This document shows positions 17,590-26,237 of a DNA stretch of 40,401 bases, one piece after another (positions within the stretch are counted from its first letter, which is position 1; every line of letters begins with the position of its first letter). A program made the position numbers and the translations under genes. The stretch is from positions 1-40,401 of the forward strand of contig CAIKKN010000007.1 in the NCBI GenBank assembly GCA_903827945.1, written 5' to 3'. The notes beneath the pieces were generated by a model. That model did no database searches and had not been told where the DNA came from. It saw nothing but the letters and a program-made list of their open reading frames with translations. The stretch is from an uncultured Actinomycetes bacterium (GTDB lineage Bacteria; Actinomycetota; Actinomycetes; Nanopelagicales; Nanopelagicaceae).

Positions 17590-18488
17590 CCGCGTGCTCG
17601 CAATCCAAATATTCCGGAGCCAATCATCCCAGCATGGTCGCCTAGATGCGCAATAGCTAATTTAGGTCGTTTCTGAAAAGTTAGACGCCTATCTATATAA
17701 GCCTCAATGGGCTTAAGTAAATCATCGCCGGCTTTGGAAACTCCCCCGCCCAGAATAATTATTTCGGGGGCAAGAATGTTTATGTAGGCGGTCAAAGTGA
17801 ATGCAATCGCTTCGACTGAGGCCAGCCATACTTCGGCCGCGAGAAGATCACCGTTTTTAGCAGCTTTAACAACTTCGGATGAATCTGACAACTTTGTTGA
17901 ACTTTTCTCATTGTAAATTCTTACAATCGATGGACCCGTTGAAATACTTTCAAGGCAACCAACAATTCCACACGCGCACATATATCCGCTATTAACGTCT
18001 AGATGTCCTATTTCCCCACCATAAGGATTGTCATAAAGTTCGCCATCAATAACGAGCGCTCCGGCTATGCCTGTTCCGATTGGGATAAATAGCGAGTCTC
18101 TAAAGCCCTGGCCTGCTCCATAAAGGGACTCTGCGACACCGCCCGCTCGAACATCGTGACCGAACCCCACTGGTAAACCGGTAACTTCATTTACCAATTT
18201 TCCAAATGGAATATCTCTCCAGCCTATGTTTTCCGAATATTCAGCAATACCTGCTTTGGAATCAACAACACCTGGAACAACTACACCAACAGCAACGGCA
18301 TCTGGAAATTCTCGATGCATTTCCTTTGCTGCTAGCAATACCTGGTTTACGGAATGCTCTGGACCTTTTTCACGTTCTGTTGGCCAACGCCTTGCCGAGA
18401 GAATTTCTGCGCCACGCAACAAACCGGCCTTTATTTCTGTTCCACCGACGTCGAGACCAATTACAAGGTCTTGATCATTCATGGTCAC
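17586..18488 (-). CDS. ROK family sugar kinase, probable N-acetylhexosamine kinase
   Basis: A 300-residue ROK kinase. The phosphate-binding loop is IGLDVGGTEIKAGLL near the N-terminus. The ROK zinc site is intact with EIGHLDV and CACGIVGCLE. IPIGTGIAGALVIDGELY is the second nucleotide/sugar region, and ILGGGVSKAGDDL lies near the end. The absence of an N-terminal helix-turn-helix makes it an enzyme, not a NagC-type repressor. Its position between a GH4 glycosidase and NagA suggests it phosphorylates an internal N-acetylhexosamine, but glucose or mannosamine kinases share these motifs. GTG 18488 overlaps the GH4 stop by 4 bases (GTGA); an ATG at 18482 is also usable. Confidence 0.9.
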   Translation of the reverse strand: MTMNDQDLVIGLDVGGTEIKAGLLRGAEILSARRWPTEREKGPEHSVNQVLLAAKEMHREFPDAVAVGVVVPGVVDSKAGIAEYSENIGWRDIPFGKLVNEVTGLPVGFGHDVRAGGVAESLYGAGQGFRDSLFIPIGTGIAGALVIDGELYDNPYGGEIGHLDVNSGYMCACGIVGCLESISTGPSIVRIYNEKSSTKLSDSSEVVKAAKNGDLLAAEVWLASVEAIAFTLTAYINILAPEIIILGGGVSKAGDDLLKPIEAYIDRRLTFQKRPKLAIAHLGDHAGMIGSGIFGLRARG

Positions 18489-19819
18489 TTAGAAAATCCT
18501 CCAAGATGTGTCGGGTCAAATGCAATTGCATCATCAAGTATGCCAGTCGCCTTTTGATAACTTGCAACAAGTGGATCTAAATAGAGCGCCTGGAGCGCCA
18601 AACTTCTGCTGTTTTCGCGTGCCGCGTTCACGGTGATTTCTTGTTGCTGTGATCTCTGGGTTAAGACTGTTGATATTGCCTTTGGAAGGGCTCCTACCCG
18701 AAGAGGTGTCACACCGTTTGCTCCGATAACAGCTGGAACTTCTACGACTGCCTCAGGCGGCAAGTTGCTGATTGCTCCGTTGTTTGGGACATTCACTGCT
18801 AATTCCACATGATTTTTTCCAGTAATGAGTGCTTCAGCAATCGAAACCAAACGCTCTGCTTCCTGATTATCGCGCTTGTGAACGGGAATTGATCCATCAG
18901 CTTGTCCACGAAGCTCTTCCCACAAGTCGCCTTTTTCGCCGATGTACAACTCTGTCATATTGAGACCGCCTTGAAGCCCCCAATGAAGTTCACCTGAATC
19001 TTGCAATGAAAGATATCCGCTGAAGAATTCTGCAACGTGGCGATCACCTGGGGCTGGATAAAGTCCAAAAGTCTTGAACAGGTCATAAGAAACTGGAGAG
19101 TGAATACCCTCATCGTAATTAATCGGCGACTCTTTCTTTCCGCCATTCTTATTTACAGCTTCTCTTAGAAGTGGATATAAATCTTCTGATCCTTTTCTGA
19201 TATCAAGTAACCAACACAAGTGATTTATTCCAGCAAATATAGTCTCGATACCAACATCTGGAATGTTGAGGTCTGCAAGTAATTTCGATCGAGTGTGCAT
19301 CGTTCCATGGCAGAGTCCGACGACATTTACTCCCGTATATTTTGTGATACCTCGAACATTTGCTGTTAAAGGGTTGCTGTAATTGATATTCCAAGCCGTT
19401 GGTGAGACATCGGCAATGTCTTCAGCAATTGATACAAGTGCAGGTACATGCCTTAACGCCCTCAAGACGCCTCCGGGACCAACCGAGTCTCCAACCGTCT
19501 GATGAATTCCATATTTGCGAGGAATTTCTAAATCTGCTTTCCAACCACCTGCGGCTCCAACTGCAATTGTCGTCGTTACAAAATGAGAACCTTTGAGAGC
19601 TTCGCGCTGCGAATCAAAGGCTTTTACAACCATTTTTGAGTTATGTAGCTCAGAAATTCGATTGCCAACTCTTGCCATAATTTCAGCTGATTCGACGTTT
19701 ATGTCATACAAATGAACTTCAAAGTCATCAGAAAGTTTAGATTGGGCAAGGTCGTGCATTAGCCCAGGAGTAAAGACAGTGCTTCCGGCCCCGATTAAGG
19801 TGAAAATCTTCTTGCTCAT
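18485..19819 (-). CDS. Glycoside hydrolase family 4 (NAD+-dependent glycosidase)
   Basis: A 444-residue GH4 enzyme. It has the N-terminal NAD-binding motif (FTLIGAGSTVF), the family segment NYSNPLTANVRG, the metal-ligand cysteine in VGLCHGTMH, the metal-ligand histidine in AGINHLCWLLD and a substrate-region APGDRHVAEFF. GH4 enzymes use NAD+ and a divalent metal to cleave alpha or beta glycosides or 6-phosphoglycosides by oxidation at C3. Subgroup specificity is not readable here. With an ABC importer (which delivers unphosphorylated sugar) and a kinase after it in the operon, an unphosphorylated galactoside- or glucoside-like N-acetylhexosamine conjugate is the likeliest substrate. ATG 19819 gives the family start MSKKIFTLIGAG; ATG 19849 would add ten residues and overlap the permease gene. 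Confidence 0.9.
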   Translation of the reverse strand: MSKKIFTLIGAGSTVFTPGLMHDLAQSKLSDDFEVHLYDINVESAEIMARVGNRISELHNSKMVVKAFDSQREALKGSHFVTTTIAVGAAGGWKADLEIPRKYGIHQTVGDSVGPGGVLRALRHVPALVSIAEDIADVSPTAWNINYSNPLTANVRGITKYTGVNVVGLCHGTMHTRSKLLADLNIPDVGIETIFAGINHLCWLLDIRKGSEDLYPLLREAVNKNGGKKESPINYDEGIHSPVSYDLFKTFGLYPAPGDRHVAEFFSGYLSLQDSGELHWGLQGGLNMTELYIGEKGDLWEELRGQADGSIPVHKRDNQEAERLVSIAEALITGKNHVELAVNVPNNGAISNLPPEAVVEVPAVIGANGVTPLRVGALPKAISTVLTQRSQQQEITVNAARENSRSLALQALYLDPLVASYQKATGILDDAIAFDPTHLGGFSK

Positions 19820-19832
19820 ATTCCGACTCCGA

Positions 19833-20669
19833 TCACTTGACACTTCCATTTATAAGTCCACTTACGATGAAACGGTTTGTGAATAGAGCAATTACTGCTG
19901 GTACCGAAAGTGCGATAACACCTGCTGTGCTAAGTAAAGAATAAGGCACAACGTGGCGACCTTGGATCGCTGCCACAATCACAGTTAAAGGCTGTGTGGA
20001 TTGATCGCTCGCCAAAACAAGAGGAAATATGAATTGCGCCCACGCAAAGAGAAATGTGATCACTCCGGTAGATGCAATGGCCGGCATGATGAGAGGAAGA
20101 ACAATTAACCTAAATACTTGCATTCTGCTTGCACCGTCAACGGAGCCAGCCTCCTCAATAGCTGCTGGCAAACTCTGCATGTAACTTAAGAGAATCCAGG
20201 TTGCCAATGGTAAGAATCCAGAAACATAACAGAGGATGATTCCTAAGTATGTGTTTACTAGGTGGATTGATGCCATGATCCGGTACATTGGAATTAACGT
20301 TGTGTAAGTTGGGAAAGCCATAGTCATCACAACAATAAAGAGAAAGAATTTGCGTCCTTTAAATTCCATTCGAGCAAATGCATATGCTGCCAACGATGCA
20401 AGAACCACTGTGATAACCGTCGCCGAAATACATTCAATAAAAATGTTAATCGTGGAGCGCCTGACCATGCCCGCTAATTCACCATTTCCAATTAGCAGTG
20501 CTTTGTAATTAGCCCATCCCGGCGTTGGAGGGTATAGATGGCTCGGTGTATCTGATATCTGTGCATCGGTCTGAAAACTAGTATTAATAACCCAATAAAT
20601 AGGGATTAGAGACCACGACAGAATGAAACCTATACCAAATCGTCTAAATCCTAGATTGCTCGGCTTCAT
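19833..20669 (-). CDS. Carbohydrate ABC transporter permease (MalG-like, CUT1)
   Basis: A 278-residue inner-membrane permease with about six membrane segments, the second of the pair in this importer. The cytoplasmic coupling loop to the ATPase is IEEAGSVDGASRMQVFRLIVLPLIMPAI (EAA motif). The C-terminus VSGLINGSVK is typical of MalG-type proteins. The start ATG overlaps the partner permease stop by one base. Substrate class follows from the operon: probably an amino-sugar-containing glycoside. No ATP-binding subunit gene is adjacent. Confidence 0.92.
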   Translation of the reverse strand: MKPSNLGFRRFGIGFILSWSLIPIYWVINTSFQTDAQISDTPSHLYPPTPGWANYKALLIGNGELAGMVRRSTINIFIECISATVITVVLASLAAYAFARMEFKGRKFFLFIVVMTMAFPTYTTLIPMYRIMASIHLVNTYLGIILCYVSGFLPLATWILLSYMQSLPAAIEEAGSVDGASRMQVFRLIVLPLIMPAIASTGVITFLFAWAQFIFPLVLASDQSTQPLTVIVAAIQGRHVVPYSLLSTAGVIALSVPAVIALFTNRFIVSGLINGSVK

Positions 20670-21547
20670 CAGTATTCAACCTTTTTGTAGATGAATTTCG
20701 CCACCACAACAGAAATTAGAAGTGTGAAGATTGTGATTAACAGTGATAAAGCATAGCCCTGACCAAAATTTAGATTTTGAAAACTAACCGCGTAGGTCTC
20801 CATCGCCAGAGAATTAGCCGTAGTCGCTGCGCCATTTAAAATATATGGTTGGTCAAAGACATTCAGAGTTGCAATGATCGCCTGAACCACAGCAATTGCA
20901 ATTCCGGGCCTGATAAGTGGCAAAGTAATATGTAGAAAAGACTTTCGAGAATTGCTGCCATCAATCGTCGCTGCTTCATATAAATCATCAGGAATATTTT
21001 GCAAGACGGCCAATATGAGAATGGTCGATAAAGGGGTAATTTGCCAAACCTGAACGATTTCAATTGCAAGAATTGTTAGCAGACGATTTTGGCCCAGGAA
21101 GACTTGATAATGAGTAATGAGATGAAGTGATTTAAGAACGCTGTTTAGCACTCCGGTGTTGGCATCCCAAATACCTGTCCACAAAATGCCTTCAACTACA
21201 CCAGGCAAGGCCCATGGCAGAATCAAGATTGCAATCAGTATGGAGCGGCCTTTAAATCGGCGCTGAAGAATTACTGCAATATAGATTCCAAGTACCGTGG
21301 AGAGGGTGACTCCAATTACTATGTAAAGAAAGGTATTTCCAAGACTTGAAATGACCGCTGAGTTATGAATGATGTCTCGAAAGTTATCCAGCCCGGAAAA
21401 GTGAGTAGGTGGATTAAGTGGCTGAACTTTAAAGAATGCCGCGACTGATGTGTACACCGCAGGAGTGATTGCAAGGCAAATGATAAAAAGAATAAGTGGT
21501 GATATGAGGGCATACGGAAGCAGATCAACACTCTTCCGCTTATTCAA
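20669..21547 (-). CDS. Sugar ABC transporter permease (MalF-like, CUT1)
   Basis: A 292-residue membrane protein with about six hydrophobic segments starting LLPYALISPLILFIICLAITPAVYTSV. The EAA coupling motif is LYEAATIDGSNSRKSFLHITLPLIRPGI. It is the first permease gene after the binding-protein gene and is separated from it by 74 bases containing a strong hairpin (21572-21599). It forms a heterodimer with the downstream permease. The importer belongs with the glycosidase, kinase and deacetylase genes that follow. Confidence 0.92.
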   Translation of the reverse strand: MNKRKSVDLLPYALISPLILFIICLAITPAVYTSVAAFFKVQPLNPPTHFSGLDNFRDIIHNSAVISSLGNTFLYIVIGVTLSTVLGIYIAVILQRRFKGRSILIAILILPWALPGVVEGILWTGIWDANTGVLNSVLKSLHLITHYQVFLGQNRLLTILAIEIVQVWQITPLSTILILAVLQNIPDDLYEAATIDGSNSRKSFLHITLPLIRPGIAIAVVQAIIATLNVFDQPYILNGAATTANSLAMETYAVSFQNLNFGQGYALSLLITIFTLLISVVVAKFIYKKVEY

Positions 21548-21571
21548 AGTAAAACACCGCCCTTTTAAGAA

Positions 21572-21599
21572 ATGGCCACCAGCGCAAACTGGTGGCCAT
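21572..21599 (-). promoter_or_regulatory. Strong intercistronic hairpin between binding-protein and permease genes
   Basis: ATGGCCACCAG at 21572-21582 and CTGGTGGCCAT at 21589-21599 form a perfect 11-bp stem with a 6-base loop. It lies in the transcript (leftward) just after the binding-protein stop (21622) and before the permease start (21547). In the transcribed direction it is followed by TTCTTAAAAGGG, not a long U-run, so it is more likely a processing or stabilising hairpin or a leaky terminator than a full stop. Such hairpins in other ABC operons allow binding protein to be made in excess of permease. On the opposite strand it is followed by T-rich sequence. Confidence 0.7.
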
Positions 21600-21621
21600 A
21601 CTTATTTTTCTCTTTTGTGGA

Positions 21622-22941
21622 CTATTTACCGCTTGAGAGTTTTGTTGCGGTAGCAGCAATTGCCTTAATAGCTGCGTCAACAGTCATGGTTCCAGCGGCT
21701 GCTGCATGCAGGTTTGTATATACAGCACTTGAGAATTCTGGATACCAAGCTGGTGCACCTTCTGGGAATACAGCAGCTGAAGTCTTTAGCATCCCTGCCA
21801 AGACATCTCCGCCGATGATCGATCCCTTCTTATTAAGGATTGCAATTCCAGAAAGTCGTGATGGGAAGAAATATCCAACCCATGTGCGCGATGTTCCGCT
21901 TGCACCGGCAAAGTCAGCCATGTTCTTTCCGTCAGTAAACCAACTGATGAATTTGGCTGCTCCTGCTGGATTCTTTGCTTTTGCAGGAATTCCAATGCCA
22001 TCAGGATTACCCAAGTTACTTGCTGGACCTGTTGCACCAGGTGTCGCAAGATATTGAACTTGGTGAACAACTGATGATGAAGCTGCAACATCGTAAAGTG
22101 ATCCGACGTTTCCGGAGTAATCACTGAATGTCGATGCAACTTTGCCCTTAGCCATCAAAGTTTGTTGTCCTTGGCTATCAGCTACATTTATATTTCCAGG
22201 TGGAACGAGGCCAGTCTTGACCGCATTCACCATCCAAGCAGCAGCCTTATAACCTGCGCTGGTTGGTGAAGTGAACAATGGCTTACCTGTTGCATCAAGA
22301 ATGTGTCCGCCGAATGCTCCGGTTGTCTCATACCAATATGTTGATAGGCCTTCTGCAGCAGCGAACGGAATATTCAATGGGTATTGAACAACCTTCTTTG
22401 CCTTTACAGTTTTCAAATCTGCCGTGTACTCATCAATGGTTGTAGGCATCTTCGTGATTCCTGCTTTTGAAAATAGTGCCTTATTGACAGTGGTAACCAT
22501 GAATGATGCATCGTAAGGAATACCAACTACGTGTCCATTCTTTGTGAAGCTGCCAAGTTGTGGCATGTCAGCACTAAGAGCTTTAGTGTCGAGGTACTTT
22601 TCCATTGGCAAGAACCAATTGAGTTTTCCTAATTGTCCAACACGAGACCAGTCGACGTCTGTTGCATCAGCAAAGAATGTATTTGCGGTAGCTGCTGCGG
22701 CGATCTTTGTCTGAAGTGAATCCCAATCCAATTGAGTCCATTTAACAGTGATTCCTGTTGCTTTTGTGAACTCAGCAAGCATTGCAGGAGGAAGTGGAGG
22801 CGCTGCGAGCACCACAGAAATGGTTGAAGGGGTTGCTGCTTTAGCTGGCACAGCAAGTGATGAAAAACCAAGAGCGGATACAACCGCGACAACAATTGCA
22901 ACGCTCTTTGTTGACTTACTAACTTTTATAGCATCTAGCAT
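21622..22941 (-). CDS. Sugar ABC transporter substrate-binding protein (CUT1)
   Basis: A 439-residue extracellular solute-binding protein (family 1). The signal peptide is VAIVVAVVSALGFSSLAVPAKA followed by ATPSTISVVLAAPPLPPAMLAEFTKATGITVKW, the usual start of the mature binding fold. The middle contains GIPYDASFMVTTVNKALFSKAGITKMPTTIDEYTADLKTVKA, a common motif of this family. There is no lipobox cysteine after the signal segment, unusual for a single-membrane bacterium. It lies directly downstream of the SIS-domain gene and upstream of its two permeases. The ligand is inferred from the operon to be an oligosaccharide or glycoside of an amino sugar. Confidence 0.93.
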   Translation of the reverse strand: MLDAIKVSKSTKSVAIVVAVVSALGFSSLAVPAKAATPSTISVVLAAPPLPPAMLAEFTKATGITVKWTQLDWDSLQTKIAAAATANTFFADATDVDWSRVGQLGKLNWFLPMEKYLDTKALSADMPQLGSFTKNGHVVGIPYDASFMVTTVNKALFSKAGITKMPTTIDEYTADLKTVKAKKVVQYPLNIPFAAAEGLSTYWYETTGAFGGHILDATGKPLFTSPTSAGYKAAAWMVNAVKTGLVPPGNINVADSQGQQTLMAKGKVASTFSDYSGNVGSLYDVAASSSVVHQVQYLATPGATGPASNLGNPDGIGIPAKAKNPAGAAKFISWFTDGKNMADFAGASGTSRTWVGYFFPSRLSGIAILNKKGSIIGGDVLAGMLKTSAAVFPEGAPAWYPEFSSAVYTNLHAAAAGTMTVDAAIKAIAATATKLSSGK

Positions 22942-22999
22942 ATTGCGGTTAGCCTTTCTTCTCTTTTGGGTTTAACTTGCTTTTCTATTCTCTATTTCT

Positions 23000-23875
23000 T
23001 TAATTAAGAATAATTGATCGAGACAGTCCACGAGGATGATCTGGATCTAGCCCTTTCACTTTTGCGATTTCGATTGCTGTCCGTTGTGCACGGATGAGGT
23101 GCGCCATTGGATCTAGCGAACTCTTCTCTAAAAGTGCACCAGTTGCAATGATTTCTTTTTCCAACTTTGGATCAAGGTGTCCAAATACCCAGACTGCACG
23201 ACCTTCTTGGGCAATTGACATTGGTCCGTGACGATAATCAAATGCTGGGTAAGCCTCCGACCAGAATTGTGCTGCTTCTCGAGTTTTCAACCCAGCTTCT
23301 TGAGCGAGCGCAATCGTCCAGCCCGTTCCTAAAAATGAAATTTGTTCGACGTTGGGAAGCCCACCCAAGTCACTTGAAACCGCAATCTCAGCATCATTTG
23401 CAGCGCTTATTAAATCGTGACCATTATGCGCACGCAGTAGGCCAAGGGCGGCTGTTGCCCAACGAGTTTGAACGACAGATTCTTCATCTGCAAAATCCAT
23501 AATGATTGAATTGGTAGCAACTTCCGTCACAGGGGAGCCGGCAACAGCTGTAATAACTGTTGAGGGGATCTTGCTCTTCTTCAACACTTCGATTACTTCG
23601 GTTGTTGTTCCAGATCGAGTAATGACCACCATGTGGTCGTATGCGCGGCCGTAATTAAATTCTGAGCCTGCATAAAAATCGGTTTCGCCATTTCCTGCTG
23701 CTTCACGGACGCCGGCATACCCTTGGGACATAAACCAAGAGCTGCCACAGCCGACCGCGGCAACTTTTGCCCCATGCTTTGGCAGGAGGTGGGCTACGGA
23801 TGGAAGAAATTGAGCAGTTTGGCGCCAGATTGCAGGTTGGGTAGCTAATTCTGTTTCACAAATATATTGAGTCAT
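23000..23875 (-). CDS. SIS-domain sugar isomerase/deaminase (AgaS or GlmS C-domain-like)
   Basis: A 291-residue protein with two SIS (sugar isomerase) domains. Domain 1 carries AVGCGSSWFMSQGYAGVRE and MVVITRSGTTTEVIEVLKKS, the phosphosugar-binding Ser/Thr loops. Domain 2 carries FLGTGWTIALAQEAGLKTREAA and SEAYPAFDYRHGP. This is the layout of AgaS-type ketohexosamine-6-phosphate deaminase/isomerases and of the isomerase half of GlmS without its glutaminase domain. Next to nagA, a deaminase that turns GlcN-6-P or GalN-6-P into a ketose 6-phosphate is the best reading. ATG 23875 (MTQYICETELATQPAIWRQ) matches the usual start; GTG 23923 would add 16 residues and cannot be excluded. Confidence 0.85.
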   Translation of the reverse strand: MTQYICETELATQPAIWRQTAQFLPSVAHLLPKHGAKVAAVGCGSSWFMSQGYAGVREAAGNGETDFYAGSEFNYGRAYDHMVVITRSGTTTEVIEVLKKSKIPSTVITAVAGSPVTEVATNSIIMDFADEESVVQTRWATAALGLLRAHNGHDLISAANDAEIAVSSDLGGLPNVEQISFLGTGWTIALAQEAGLKTREAAQFWSEAYPAFDYRHGPMSIAQEGRAVWVFGHLDPKLEKEIIATGALLEKSSLDPMAHLIRAQRTAIEIAKVKGLDPDHPRGLSRSIILN

Positions 23876-23940
23876 GAGGGTAGTTAAACCCTGGCTACCT
23901 CCAAAGTCAACGATTTTTTGCACTATTTTGATTTATTTTA

Positions 23941-23962
23941 ATTGTAACGAAACATTTACAAT
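23941..23962. promoter_or_regulatory. Palindromic operator candidate in divergent control region
   Basis: ATTGTAA (23941-23947) and TTACAAT (23956-23962) are perfect 7-base inverted arms around an 8-base centre. They sit in the shared 185-base gap between the two divergently transcribed sugar-uptake arms. On the minus strand the centre reads TGTTTCGTTACA, which resembles the TTTCGTT-type sequence recognised by several DeoR-family repressors. A DeoR-type gene is encoded at 27079 in the rightward arm, so it is the obvious candidate ligand. The right arm TACAAT also resembles a -10 box for rightward transcription. The role is inferred from sequence and position only. Confidence 0.6.
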
Positions 23963-23981
23963 CAAATCCTTGCCTAAATGC

Positions 23982-24015
23982 CTCACTTGGCGTTGAATCA
24001 GTCCACCGAAGTGAG
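23982..24015 (+). promoter_or_regulatory. Possible leader hairpin upstream of the second binding-protein gene
   Basis: CTCACTTGG (23982-23990) can pair with CC-G-AAGTGAG (24006-24015) to give a 9-bp stem with one bulged G and a 15-base loop. It would lie in the 5' leader of the rightward transcript. AGGGAG, the ribosome site, is at about 24050-24055, just before ATG 24061. No riboswitch class is recognised. Confidence 0.3.
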
Positions 24016-24060
24016 CTCCCGCTCCCTTCACTCCACCCTCAAATCCTTAAGGGAGATTAA

Positions 24061-25320
24061 ATGAAGAAATCAATGCGCCGAACTGCATTTGCAGCTTCGC
24101 TCGTTTTGGCAGCCACCGGTGTAGTTGGCATTTCGCTACCTATCGCTCACGCTGCAGACGTAAGCCTCACAATGGTTGCCGCTGACTATCCAGGCGATGG
24201 AAAGACTCAGCAAGCACAATGGGATGCAGTTTCAAAGGCATTCGCTGCGGCAAACCCTGGCATCACCATGACAGTAAATGTTGTTTCATGGGATGTAATT
24301 GATGACAAGGTCAAGACACTTATCGCAACAGGTAAGACACCTGACATTGTTAACAAGGGTGACTACTCGGCACCAGCTGCTGCAGGTCTCCTATACAAGG
24401 CATCTGAAATGGTTTCTGCTTCAACACTTGCAGACATCATTCCAACATTCTTGAACAACTCTATGTACAACGGAACAGCTTATGCAGTTCCAGATCTTGC
24501 TTCAGCTCGTGCTTTGTTCTACAACAAGGCAATCTTGAAGAAGGCTGGCGTTACAAAGCTTCCAACAACTTGGAAGGAACTCCTAACAGTTCTTTCAAAG
24601 ATCAAGGCTAAGAACCCTGGCGTTTACGGTTACGCAGTTCCAATGGGTCCAGAAGAAGCACAAGCTGAATTCTCAATCTGGGCTGGCGGAAACGGTGGTC
24701 GTTTGTATGACTACACCGCAAAGAAGTGGACTGTTAACTCAGCTGCAAACGTTGAGGCAATGGCATTCTTGAAGAAGATGAATGACCTTAAGTACATCGA
24801 GCCAAACCCAGCTAAGTGCGACCGCACAGTTTGCGCACAAACATTGTTCGCAGCTGGCAAGGCAGCATTTATCAACGGTTCAGTATTCCTACCAGGTTGG
24901 TTGAAGGATAACGGCGGAGCAGGAATCGATCTTGGTTCAGGTTCATTCGTTCACAACGATGGTCAAGAAGCTGTAACACTTGGTGTGCAGGATTACTTCA
25001 CTGCATACAAGGCAAACGGTCACCAAGCTGAAATCCAGAAGTTCATGGACTTCTTGTACAAGCCAGCAAACTACGCTGCATTCCTTAAGGCTGCAGGCGG
25101 ATTCATTCCTGCAACAAAGTCAGCAGGCGTAGAAGCAGCTAAGGATCCAGCACTTGCTCCATTCATCGCATTGCTTCCACACGCGATCTTCTACCCAGGA
25201 GATATCGCAACATGGCCAGCAGTGAAGGGTGCTCTACAACAATCCGTAGGTCTTGCTGTTACAGGCAATCCTTCAAAGGTTCTTGGAGATATCCAGAAGA
25301 AAGCACTTGCTGCTAAGTAA
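24061..25320 (+). CDS. Sugar ABC transporter substrate-binding protein (CUT1), highly codon-biased
   Basis: A 419-residue extracellular solute-binding protein. The signal peptide MKKSMRRTAFAASLVLAATGVVGISLPIAHA precedes ADVSLTMVAADYPGDGKTQQAQWDAVSKAF. PDLASARALFYNKAILKKAGVTKLPTTWKELLTVLSKIK is the family 1 hinge-region motif. No lipobox cysteine is present. Lys is encoded almost only by AAG and Ala mostly by GCA or GCT, unlike the mixed use in neighbouring genes, which points to very high expression. A good ribosome site (AAGGGAG) precedes the ATG. It heads the rightward operon with two permeases, a DeoR-type repressor and an aldolase. Confidence 0.95.
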   Translation: MKKSMRRTAFAASLVLAATGVVGISLPIAHAADVSLTMVAADYPGDGKTQQAQWDAVSKAFAAANPGITMTVNVVSWDVIDDKVKTLIATGKTPDIVNKGDYSAPAAAGLLYKASEMVSASTLADIIPTFLNNSMYNGTAYAVPDLASARALFYNKAILKKAGVTKLPTTWKELLTVLSKIKAKNPGVYGYAVPMGPEEAQAEFSIWAGGNGGRLYDYTAKKWTVNSAANVEAMAFLKKMNDLKYIEPNPAKCDRTVCAQTLFAAGKAAFINGSVFLPGWLKDNGGAGIDLGSGSFVHNDGQEAVTLGVQDYFTAYKANGHQAEIQKFMDFLYKPANYAAFLKAAGGFIPATKSAGVEAAKDPALAPFIALLPHAIFYPGDIATWPAVKGALQQSVGLAVTGNPSKVLGDIQKKALAAK

Positions 25321-25346
25321 TTAGCAACAGATAGATATAGATAACT

Positions 25347-26237
25347 ATGGCAACGGGATCAATTCGCAGAGGACGCTTCGGCGCACTTCCGTGGATTGGT
25401 CCCGCTGTCGTTTTAATTTTGGTGATGGTTGTTTGGCCAGCCATCGAGATGATTCGTACTTCGTTCCACGAAATTGATCAGACAGGTATTGCAAAAGGTT
25501 GGAATGGAATAACCAACTACAAGAATCTGATTCACAACCCGGATCTACCTCAAACCGTAGTCCGCACTGTGATCTGGGTAAGCGTTGTGGTCGTTGTTAC
25601 TGTTCTTGTATCACTACCAGTTGCGCAAATCCTTCACGGAAAATTCCCTGGTCGCAAAGCCGTTCGATTCGCCATTATTGTTCCTTGGGCAGCATCAGTT
25701 GTTATGACCGCCATCATCTGGCGTTGGATGCTCGATGGTTTTTATGGAATTCTCAATCGCATCCTTCAAGATCTTGGAATACTAAAAGAGCCTGTTGACT
25801 GGCTTGGAAATCCAAATCAAGCATTTATTTTTCTTATGGTCGTCGCAATATTTGTTTCAGTGCCATTCACAACGTATGTAATCCTTGCCGGCCTCACAAC
25901 TATTCCAGATGACATTCTCGAAGCGAGCGCAATCGATGGGGCGAATGGTTGGAAGCGCTACAAAGAAATTATTTTTCCACTGCTTCGCCCAGCACTGCTC
26001 GTTTCAGCAGTCATTAACCTTATTAACGTCTTCAACTCATTCCCGATTATTTGGGCAATGACTGGTGGCGGACCTGGATATTCCACAGACACCACAACCA
26101 CACTTGCCTACAAGATAAGTTTCCGCGATCAAGATATTGGCCAATCCGCAGCGATGGCCACCGTTAACTTCATCGTCATTCTTATCTTTATTTCAATCTT
26201 TTTGAAAGTTTCAAAGTGGCGGGAGACCAGCTCATGA
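25347..26237 (+). CDS. Sugar ABC transporter permease (MalF-like, CUT1)
   Basis: A 296-residue membrane protein with about six hydrophobic segments beginning LPWIGPAVVLILVMVVWPAIEMI. The EAA motif is ILEASAIDGANGWKRYKEIIFPLLRPAL, for contact with the ATPase. WAMTGGGPGYSTDTTTTLAY is a conserved segment of MalF/UgpA-like permeases. It follows the binding-protein gene by 26 bases and overlaps the next permease by 4 bases (ATGA). Confidence 0.93.
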   Translation: MATGSIRRGRFGALPWIGPAVVLILVMVVWPAIEMIRTSFHEIDQTGIAKGWNGITNYKNLIHNPDLPQTVVRTVIWVSVVVVVTVLVSLPVAQILHGKFPGRKAVRFAIIVPWAASVVMTAIIWRWMLDGFYGILNRILQDLGILKEPVDWLGNPNQAFIFLMVVAIFVSVPFTTYVILAGLTTIPDDILEASAIDGANGWKRYKEIIFPLLRPALLVSAVINLINVFNSFPIIWAMTGGGPGYSTDTTTTLAYKISFRDQDIGQSAAMATVNFIVILIFISIFLKVSKWRETSS

